In this document: positions 4,333 through 10,180 of the stretch, piece by piece
How the letters are laid out: the number at the start of each line of letters is the position of its first letter
Numbering within the stretch: position 1 is the stretch's first letter
Assembly (NCBI GenBank): GCA_910588285.1
Contig: CAJUQB010000136.1
Span: forward strand, 1 to 10,180
Length of the DNA: 10,180 nt
DNA from: an uncultured Lachnospiraceae bacterium
Lineage (GTDB): Bacteria > Bacillota > Clostridia > Lachnospirales > Lachnospiraceae
Direction of reading: 5' to 3'
Program-made: the position numbers and the translations under genes
Notes under the pieces: model-generated
Told to the model about the DNA's origin: nothing
Databases searched by the model: none
Seen by the model: only the letters and a program-made list of their open reading frames with translations

Positions 4333-7170
4333 CTATTCTGCCTGAAGGTATTTCTTTACATATTGTCCGGTGTAGGAGGCCGGGATCTGCGCCACCTGCT
4401 CCGGCGTCCCCTTTGCAATCACGGTTCCGCCGCCGTCGCCGCCCTCGGGTCCCATATCAATAATATAATCCGCTGTCTTGATCACGTCAAGATTATGCTC
4501 GATCACTACCACGGTATTGCCGCCCTCTGTCAGCTTCTGAAGGATCTCTGTCAGCTTGTGCACATCGGCAAAGTGGAGGCCTGTGGTGGGCTCGTCCAGA
4601 ATATAAATCGTCTTGCCCGTGCTGCGCTTGCTCAGCTCCGTAGCCAGCTTGATCCGCTGGGCTTCTCCTCCTGACAGCTCTGTGGAGGGCTGCCCCAGCT
4701 TGATATAGGACAGCCCCACATCGTTGAGCGTCTCGATCTTCCGGCGGATGGAGGGCACATGCTCGAAGAAGGGCAGGGCCTCCTCCACGGTCATATCCAG
4801 CACGTCATAGATGCTTTTCCCCTTATACCTGACCTCCAGTGTCTCCCGGTTATAGCGCTTCCCCTGGCATACCTCACAGGGCACGTATACGTCCGGCAGA
4901 AAATGCATCTCGATCTTCAGGATACCGTCCCCGGCGCAGGCCTCGCATCGTCCGCCCTTCACGTTAAAGCTGAACCGGCCCTTTTTATAGCCCTTTGCCT
5001 TGGCATCCGGCGTGGCTGCAAACAAATCACGAATCTGGTCAAAGACCCCGGTATAGGTAGCAGGGTTGGACCGTGGCGTCCGTCCGATAGGGGACTGGTC
5101 AATATCAATCACCTTGTCCAGCTGCTCCAGGCCCTGAATCTCTTTATGCCTGCCCGGAATGGTGCGGGCCCGGTTCAGGTCCCTGGCCAGCCGCTTGTAC
5201 AGGATCTCATTGGTAAGAGAGCTCTTGCCGGAGCCCGACACCCCGGTAACACAGGTCAGGACGCCAAGGGGAATATCTACATTGATATTCTTCAGGTTAT
5301 TCTCACAGGCGCCCTTTATCTTAAGGAAGCCGGTGGGACTGCGCCTGGCCTTTGGCACCGGAATCTTCAATTCGCCGCTGAGATATGCCCCGGTGATCGA
5401 TTCCCGGCACTTCATGATATCCTCCGCCGTTCCCTGAGCCACCAGCATGCCGCCATGAGAGCCGGCTCCCGGGCCAATGTCCACAATGTGATCCGCCTCA
5501 CGCATGGTATCCTCATCATGCTCCACTACAATCAGGGTATTCCCCAGGTCGCGGAGATGCTTCAGCGTGGCCAGCAGCTTGTCATTGTCCCGCTGATGCA
5601 GCCCGATGCTGGGCTCATCCAGAATATAGGCAACCCCCACCAGCCCGGAGCCGATCTGGGTAGCCAGCCGGATCCGCTGGGCTTCCCCGCCCGACAGGCT
5701 CCCGGTGGCCCGGGACAGCGTCAAATAATCCAGGCCCACATCCATCAGAAATTTCACCCTGGCCTTGATTTCCTTTAAAATCTGTGCTCCTATGAGCTTC
5801 TGCTGGCTGCTGAGCGCAAGCCCTCCCAGAAATTCATAGAGCTTAGCCACTGACATAGAGGTTACTTCATGAATATTCTTTCCGGAAACCGTAACTGCCA
5901 GGGATTCCTTTTTCAGCCGCTGGCCTTTGCAGTCGCTGCAGGGCGTAATCCGCATAAAGGTCTCATATTCCTGCTTCATGGTTTCCGAGGAGGTCTCCCG
6001 ATACCGCCGTTCTACATTTTTCAGCAGGCCCTCAAAGGCCACGTCATAGACGCCCTCCCCCCGCTGGCCCTTATAGTGAACCTTCAGCTTATGGCCATTG
6101 GTTCCATAGATGAGAACATCATGGATTTTCTTGGGGTACTCCTCAAAGGGGGTATCCAGGGAAAACTGGTACTCCTTGCTGAGGGCGTCCAGAATCGCGT
6201 AGGTGAAGCTGCCCTTGTCCGTACAGGACTGCCAGCCCATCGCCTGGATAGCCCCCTGTGAAATGCTTAAGCTTTTATCCGGAATCATCAGATCCTCATC
6301 AAATTCCATCTTGTAGCCCAGGCCAAAGCAGGTGGGGCAGGCGCCGAAGGGGTTGTTGAAGGAAAAGCTTCTGGGCTCGATCTCATCAATGCTGATGCCG
6401 CAGTCCGGGCAGGAAAAGCTCTGGGAGAAATTGATATTCTCCCCGTCAATCACATCCACTGTCACCAGCCCCTCCGCCAGCTCCATACAGCTTTCCAGGG
6501 AATCCGTCAAACGCTTCTGGATGCCTTCCTTCACCACAAGACGATCCACCACAACCTCAATATTATGCTTGATATTCTTGTCCAGGGCAATCTCCTCGGT
6601 CAGCTCATAGAGGCTTCCGTCCACCTGAACCCGCACATAGCCGCTGCGCTTGGCCTGTTCAAAAATCTTCTGATGGGTTCCCTTGCGCCCCCGCACCACA
6701 GGGGCCAAAAGCTGGATCCTGGTCTGTCCCGGCATGGCCATAATCTGATCCACCATCTGGTCCACGCTCTGCTTCTTAATCTCCTTGCCGCACTTAGGGC
6801 AGTGGGGAATCCCGATCCTGGCATACAGAAGCCGGAAATAGTCATAGATCTCAGTCACTGTCCCCACGGTAGAGCGGGGATTGCGGTTGGTGGACTTCTG
6901 GTCAATGGAAATGGCTGGGGACAAGCCCTCAATCTTCTCCACATCCGGCTTTTCCATCTGCCCCAGGAACATGCGGGCATAGGAGGACAGGGATTCCATA
7001 TATCTGCGCTGCCCCTCCGCATATATGGTATCAAAGGCCAGGGAGGATTTGCCGGAGCCGCTCAATCCGGTCAGCACCACCAGTTCATTTCTTGGAATAT
7101 CCACATCCAGGCTTTTCAGGTTGTTCTCATTTGCTCCCCGTATCTTAATATACTGCTTCTCTTCCATCAT
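4333..7170 (-). CDS. uvrA: UvrABC excinuclease subunit A
   Basis: This 945-residue protein is full length for UvrA (E. coli 940), the dimeric ABC-type ATPase that senses bulky DNA lesions and loads UvrB in nucleotide excision repair. Both ATPase modules are complete. Module 1 has Walker A GLSGSGKSS (35-43), signature LSGGEAQRI (492-500) and Walker B YILDEP (515-520). Module 2 has Walker A GVSGSGKSS (643-651), signature LSGGEAQRI (832-840) and YILDEP (856-861). Zinc-binding cysteine pairs are at 254/257 with 278/281, 411/414, and 742/745 with 765/768. Of the two adjacent ATGs, the first, at 7168-7170, sits 8 nt after GAGG. It follows uvrB by 22 bp and is therefore co-transcribed with it, ending at the hairpin terminator 4246-4275. 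No key residue is missing. Confidence 0.98.
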   Translation of the reverse strand: MMEEKQYIKIRGANENNLKSLDVDIPRNELVVLTGLSGSGKSSLAFDTIYAEGQRRYMESLSSYARMFLGQMEKPDVEKIEGLSPAISIDQKSTNRNPRSTVGTVTEIYDYFRLLYARIGIPHCPKCGKEIKKQSVDQMVDQIMAMPGQTRIQLLAPVVRGRKGTHQKIFEQAKRSGYVRVQVDGSLYELTEEIALDKNIKHNIEVVVDRLVVKEGIQKRLTDSLESCMELAEGLVTVDVIDGENINFSQSFSCPDCGISIDEIEPRSFSFNNPFGACPTCFGLGYKMEFDEDLMIPDKSLSISQGAIQAMGWQSCTDKGSFTYAILDALSKEYQFSLDTPFEEYPKKIHDVLIYGTNGHKLKVHYKGQRGEGVYDVAFEGLLKNVERRYRETSSETMKQEYETFMRITPCSDCKGQRLKKESLAVTVSGKNIHEVTSMSVAKLYEFLGGLALSSQQKLIGAQILKEIKARVKFLMDVGLDYLTLSRATGSLSGGEAQRIRLATQIGSGLVGVAYILDEPSIGLHQRDNDKLLATLKHLRDLGNTLIVVEHDEDTMREADHIVDIGPGAGSHGGMLVAQGTAEDIMKCRESITGAYLSGELKIPVPKARRSPTGFLKIKGACENNLKNINVDIPLGVLTCVTGVSGSGKSSLTNEILYKRLARDLNRARTIPGRHKEIQGLEQLDKVIDIDQSPIGRTPRSNPATYTGVFDQIRDLFAATPDAKAKGYKKGRFSFNVKGGRCEACAGDGILKIEMHFLPDVYVPCEVCQGKRYNRETLEVRYKGKSIYDVLDMTVEEALPFFEHVPSIRRKIETLNDVGLSYIKLGQPSTELSGGEAQRIKLATELSKRSTGKTIYILDEPTTGLHFADVHKLTEILQKLTEGGNTVVVIEHNLDVIKTADYIIDMGPEGGDGGGTVIAKGTPEQVAQIPASYTGQYVKKYLQAE

Positions 7171-7192
7171 CGCTTCTTCCTCATCTTTCTAT

Positions 7193-9187
7193 TTACAAAT
7201 CACGCAGCATGGATTTTAATTCAATCATCTTGTCACGCAGCTCGGCCGCTGCCTCGAAGTTCAGGTCTGCCGCTGCATGCTGCATCTTCTTCTGTACATC
7301 TGCGATCACCTTCTCCAGCTCCTTACGGCTCATGGATTCCGGATCCTTCTTAAACTCATACTCTTCCTTGGCCACCTTCTTGGAAACGGCGATCAGGTCA
7401 TGGACAGACTTCTCAATGGTCTTAGGTGTAATGCCATGCTCCTTGTTGTATGCCTCCTGAAGGCTGCGGCGCCGCTCTGTCTCCTCCAGGGCTGCCCGCA
7501 TAGAGTCCGTCACGGTATCCGCATACATAATTACATGCCCATTGGAATTGCGGGCCGCCCGGCCAATGGTCTGGATCAGCGAGGTCTCGGACCGCAGGAA
7601 CCCCTCCTTATCTGCATCCAGGATCGCCACCAGCGTGATCTCCGGGATATCCAGGCCCTCCCGCAGCAGATTGATTCCCACCAGAACGTCAAATACATCC
7701 AGCCTCAGATCCCGGATGATCTCCGCCCGCTCCAGCGTGTCAATATCCGAGTGGAGGTATTTTACCCGGATGCCCACTTCCTTCATATAATCGGTAAGAT
7801 CCTCCGCCATCCGCTTGGTGAGGGTGGTGATCAGCACCTTGTTGTGGTTGGCTGCCTCCTTATTGACCTCACCGATCAGGTCGTCGATCTGCCCCTCCAC
7901 CGGCCGTACCTCTACCCTGGGGTCAAGAAGCCCGGTGGGCCGGATAATCTGTTCTGCCCGGAGGAGCTCATGCTCCTTCTCATATACATTGGGGGTTGCC
8001 GACACAAAGAGCATCTGGTCAATCTTGCTCTCAAATTCCTCAAAATTCAAGGGCCGGTTATCCTTGGCTGAGGGCAGGCGGAAGCCGTAGTCCACCAAGG
8101 TGCTTTTCCGGGACTGATCCCCGGCATACATGCCCCGCACCTGTGGAATCGTGATATGGGACTCATCTACAATTATCAAAAACTCATCCGGGAAATAATC
8201 CAAAAGGGTCTTGGGCGGCTCTCCCGGGGCCGATCCGGTGAGATGCCTGGAATAGTTCTCAATCCCGCTGCAAAAGCCTGTCTCCCGCAGCATCTCTATG
8301 TCAAAGTTGGTCCGTTCCGCAATGCGCTGCGCCTCCAGGAGCTTGTCCTCACTCTTAAAAAACCTGACCCGCTCCTCCATCTCCTTCTCGATCTCAATGG
8401 TCGCCTTATGAATGGTCTCCTGGGGCACCACATAGTGGGAGGCCGGGAAAATACTCACATGCTCCCTCCGGCTCTTGATCTCCCCGGTCAGGATATCAAT
8501 CTCTGTAATCCGGTCAATTTCGTCCCCGAAAAATTCCACCCGGATCCCCGTCTCCCCCCGGTCTGCCGGAAAAATCTCCACCACATCCCCCCGCACCCGG
8601 AAGGTTCCCCGGTGAAAATCCATGTCATTCCTGGTATATTGAATATCAATCAGCTTCCGCAGCACCTCGTCCCGGTCCCGCTGCATCCCGGGGCGCAGGG
8701 ACACCATCATTTTCTCGAAGTTCTCCGGCTCGCCCAATCCGTAGATGCAGGAGACACTGGAGATAATCACCACATCCCTGCGCTCAATCAGGGCCGAGGT
8801 GGCGGAAAGGCGCAGCTTGTCAATCTCCTCATTGACAGAGGAATCCTTGGCAATGTAGGTGTCTGAGGAGGGCACGTAGGCTTCCGGCTGGTAGTAGTCG
8901 TAGTAGGACACAAAATATTCCACTGCGTTACTCGGAAAATACTCTTTGAACTCACCATAGAGCTGTGCCGCTAATGTCTTATTGTGCGCTATTACCAAAG
9001 TCGGCTTGTTAAGCTGTGCGATCACGTTGGCCATGGTAAAGGTCTTTCCGGAGCCCGTAACACCCAGTAAAGTCTGGAATTGATTGCCTTCCCGGAACCC
9101 ATTGACCAAGGCTTCTATGGCCTGGGGCTGGTCGCCGGTGGGCTTGTATTCGCTGTGAAGTTCGAATAATTTTTGTGCAGTTTGCAC
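7193..9187 (-). CDS. uvrB: UvrABC excinuclease subunit B
   Basis: UvrB is the damage-verifying helicase-like subunit that receives DNA from UvrA and recruits UvrC for incision. From the chosen start it is 664 residues, within the family range (about 660-673). Walker A is GVTGSGKT (42-49). The DNA-clamping beta-hairpin is YYDYYQPEAYVP (95-106). The DEAD-like box is IVDESH, followed by ITIPQVRGM. The helicase motif VI is TIGRAARN. The C-terminal UVR domain, which contacts UvrC, ends the protein (AAADLNFEAAAELRDKMIELKSMLRDL). I chose the GTG at 9185-9187 because GGAGG (9196-9200) lies 8 nt before it and the product then begins MQTAQKLFELHSEYKPTGDQP, like known UvrB. The upstream TTG at 9200-9202 overlaps that ribosome binding site. 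It is the first gene of uvrBA; a LexA-like box lies about 245 bp upstream. Confidence 0.97.
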   Translation of the reverse strand: MQTAQKLFELHSEYKPTGDQPQAIEALVNGFREGNQFQTLLGVTGSGKTFTMANVIAQLNKPTLVIAHNKTLAAQLYGEFKEYFPSNAVEYFVSYYDYYQPEAYVPSSDTYIAKDSSVNEEIDKLRLSATSALIERRDVVIISSVSCIYGLGEPENFEKMMVSLRPGMQRDRDEVLRKLIDIQYTRNDMDFHRGTFRVRGDVVEIFPADRGETGIRVEFFGDEIDRITEIDILTGEIKSRREHVSIFPASHYVVPQETIHKATIEIEKEMEERVRFFKSEDKLLEAQRIAERTNFDIEMLRETGFCSGIENYSRHLTGSAPGEPPKTLLDYFPDEFLIIVDESHITIPQVRGMYAGDQSRKSTLVDYGFRLPSAKDNRPLNFEEFESKIDQMLFVSATPNVYEKEHELLRAEQIIRPTGLLDPRVEVRPVEGQIDDLIGEVNKEAANHNKVLITTLTKRMAEDLTDYMKEVGIRVKYLHSDIDTLERAEIIRDLRLDVFDVLVGINLLREGLDIPEITLVAILDADKEGFLRSETSLIQTIGRAARNSNGHVIMYADTVTDSMRAALEETERRRSLQEAYNKEHGITPKTIEKSVHDLIAVSKKVAKEEYEFKKDPESMSRKELEKVIADVQKKMQHAAADLNFEAAAELRDKMIELKSMLRDL

Positions 9188-9237
9188 AAATACCACCTCC
9201 AAAATTCATAGTAAAAAAAGATGCGTATATGCCACAA

Positions 9238-9308
9238 ATTCGTCAAGGAATATTTCATTTTCGTCATGGCGTTTACTCAAATCGGAGCAAAACAAGCCCT
9301 TGACGAAT
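9238..9308. repeat. 11-bp inverted repeat plus an internal near-direct copy
   Basis: ATTCGTCAAGG (9238-9248) recurs as its perfect reverse complement CCTTGACGAAT (9298-9308). A third copy, TTCGTCATGG (9260-9269), matches the first in nine of ten bases and the same orientation, 21 bp (two helical turns) away. Such spacing on one face of the helix is typical of protein-binding sites, either for a regulator of uvrBA or for the neighbouring integrase. The repeats are seen directly, while their function is inferred. Confidence 0.65.
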
Positions 9309-9429
9309 CCCGTTCACAATTTGCTGTTTTTGCAACTCAGCGTACCTCTGTAATTCCATATGGACAAAACAGCACTGAAAGAGCTTTTTTATCTTACCAC
9401 AAATCACTAAATTTGTATAGATAGAAAAT

Positions 9430-9443
9430 CGAACTTTTGTTCT
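9430..9443. promoter_or_regulatory. LexA (SOS) box candidate, CGAAC-TTTT-GTTCT
   Basis: The palindrome GAAC-N4-GTTC (9431-9442) with a C before it matches the core of the Gram-positive LexA/DinR box (CGAACRNRYGTTYC). The inner four bases (TTTT) depart from consensus at two R positions, and the last base is T rather than C. It lies about 245 bp upstream of uvrB, a classic LexA-regulated operon in Bacillus, and only 3 bp after the integrase stop codon. The four-base arms could instead be a weak hairpin behind the integrase gene. The match is seen; control of uvrBA is inferred. Confidence 0.5.
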
Positions 9444-9445
9444 TT

Positions 9446-10180
9446 TTATCCTGTATCCTGAAGAAACTCTGTTACATCTACTACAATCTCCAACAATTCC
9501 TTTTTAAAGCTTTCTATCTCTTCCTTGTTTGGTAATACTTCCTTCATATACTCTTCTATTTCTGGTACACCATCCGCTATGATACCTCTATTATCAGCAT
9601 AAACATCCATTGTTATGAGTTCTTTTGCATGTCCCATAAGTTTTGATACCGCCTTTGGGTTGAATGCCTCTTTTAGCAGGAGTGTACAGTATGTGCTGCG
9701 CAAATCGTGCCAGCGAATATCCGGTAAGCCGTTTTCGGCAAGAAGCTGCTTGTAATACCTGCAATGAAATCCTTTGCTCCTTGCCCTGCCAAGGGTGGAA
9801 CAACAGATATATCCCAAATCCTGAAATTCTCTCTTTCTACGGTTTTTGTTTCTCTCATAAACCTGCCGTTCCTTTAAGATTGCCTCAAAGACATAATCAG
9901 GAATCGGAATCTCTCTGTAACTGGATTTTGTTTTTAATCCCACTTCCTGTTTCGTAAAAGTTTTCGGGGCAAAATCTTCCTTTACTGCATTATGTATCTT
10001 CCCCAGCTGGCGTTCCACCTTTAAGGTGCGGTTGATATAATCTACATCCGAATATTTTACACCATTGATCTCGGACCTGCGGAGCCCCATAAGCACATTC
10101 AACAACACCTGCATATGGATCGGGGTATCTTTGCTCTTTTCCAGCAGAACCTGGATCTGCTCCATAGTCAGTGTTTTCTG
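9446..10180 (-). CDS. Tyrosine recombinase/integrase, catalytic C-terminal part (5' end outside window)
   Basis: The visible 244 codons hold the full catalytic domain of a phage or conjugative-element type tyrosine integrase, an enzyme that cuts and rejoins DNA at attachment sites. In order: the first arginine in VLMGLRRSEINGVKYSD, the beta-strand lysine in KTKSSYREIPIP, HDLR with the second arginine, the LMGH histidine, and the nucleophile tyrosine in TMDVYAD. The frame is open up to base 10180 (QKTLTMEQIQVLLEKSKDTP...), so the ATG at 10163-10165 is internal and the arm-binding and core-binding domains lie to the right. After the tyrosine comes a charged tail of about 45 residues. Base composition is more AT-rich than uvrB, consistent with acquired DNA. 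Its 3' end faces uvrB, where an attachment site would be expected, though none can be proven. The sequence style resembles Tn916-like and clostridial prophage integrases; I cannot name the family. Confidence 0.92.
   Translation of the reverse strand, partial: QKTLTMEQIQVLLEKSKDTPIHMQVLLNVLMGLRRSEINGVKYSDVDYINRTLKVERQLGKIHNAVKEDFAPKTFTKQEVGLKTKSSYREIPIPDYVFEAILKERQVYERNKNRRKREFQDLGYICCSTLGRARSKGFHCRYYKQLLAENGLPDIRWHDLRSTYCTLLLKEAFNPKAVSKLMGHAKELITMDVYADNRGIIADGVPEIEEYMKEVLPNKEEIESFKKELLEIVVDVTEFLQDTG

Larger units (their letters stand above)
9188..9445. other. Intergenic region between integrase and uvrB, likely uvrBA control region or element boundary
   Basis: About 250 bases without a credible gene, visibly richer in A and T than uvrB. 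It holds the uvrB ribosome binding site (GGAGG, 9196-9200), the TTCGTCAAGG repeat set (9238-9308), a 6-bp dyad ACAAAT/ATTTGT (9399-9416), two CCACAAAT direct repeats (9232-9239 and 9397-9404) and the LexA-like box. No promoter with two good hexamers was found for uvrB; the best -35 is TTGACG inside a repeat arm at 9238-9248, but its -10 is poor. A 67-codon plus-strand frame (9221-9424) has no Shine-Dalgarno sequence and no recognised similarity. Confidence 0.5.

Noticed and set aside
4759..5778. Long plus-strand open frame opposite uvrA (and similar ones opposite uvrB)
   Set aside because: It is antisense shadow of strongly conserved UvrA codons in GC-rich sequence, has no ribosome binding site and reads as low-complexity Leu/His/Gln-rich sequence.
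9188..9202. TTG start for uvrB at 9200-9202
   Set aside because: It overlaps the GGAGG that serves the GTG at 9185-9187; the GTG start gives the normal UvrB N-terminus.
9221..9424. 67-residue plus-strand protein between uvrB and the integrase
   Set aside because: No Shine-Dalgarno sequence, no recognised domain, and it runs through the inverted repeats. Kept only as a remote possibility.

Overview
The window reads as chromosome from a flagellated, low-to-mid GC Firmicute, most likely a Lachnospiraceae-type clostridium. The evidence is the gene order mbl-like actin / flgF / flgG / single-domain flgJ, which matches the mbl-flhO-flhP block of Bacillus and clostridia. Strong GGAGG-type ribosome binding sites, GTG starts and Gram-positive promoter and SOS-box types also fit. 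This is inference from content and synteny; no database was searched.

Nearly all genes lie on the minus strand, so transcription runs right to left. From right to left: (i) 9446-10180, the catalytic C-terminal part of a tyrosine recombinase cut by the window edge, marking a probable mobile element; (ii) 9188-9445, an AT-richer intergenic stretch with a LexA-like palindrome and short repeats; (iii) uvrB and uvrA, a nucleotide-excision-repair operon ending in a strong hairpin terminator; (iv) about 550 bp of non-coding DNA with an orphan GC-rich hairpin, a long A/T-rich tract and a good sigma-A promoter; (v) mbl, flgF, flgG and flgJ, combining a cell-shape actin with the flagellar rod genes, probably ending in a long hairpin terminator; (vi) three tandem copies of a 40-bp hairpin-forming repeat; (vii) the 5' part of recD2.

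The most unusual feature is at the left edge. The minus-strand recD2 frame is intact for about 125 codons, up to the end of its helix-hairpin-helix region, then stops abruptly. The next bases on the PLUS strand (1 to about 51) encode what looks like the next piece of the same protein, in opposite orientation. The simplest conservative explanation is a local inversion inside recD2 with breakpoints around position 52 and just left of the window. This would be either a candidate intragenic inverton or a fold-back/assembly artefact, and the window alone cannot separate these.

Functionally the window joins DNA repair (UvrA, UvrB, RecD2) with cell wall and flagellar construction (Mbl, FlgF, FlgG, FlgJ). 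A perfect GCCGATAT sigma-D -10 motif at the mbl stop codon suggests that the rod genes may have their own flagellar-sigma-factor promoter as well as read-through from mbl. The SOS-like box next to uvrB fits LexA control of uvrBA, but its position only 3 bp from the integrase stop codon leaves open which gene it belongs to.
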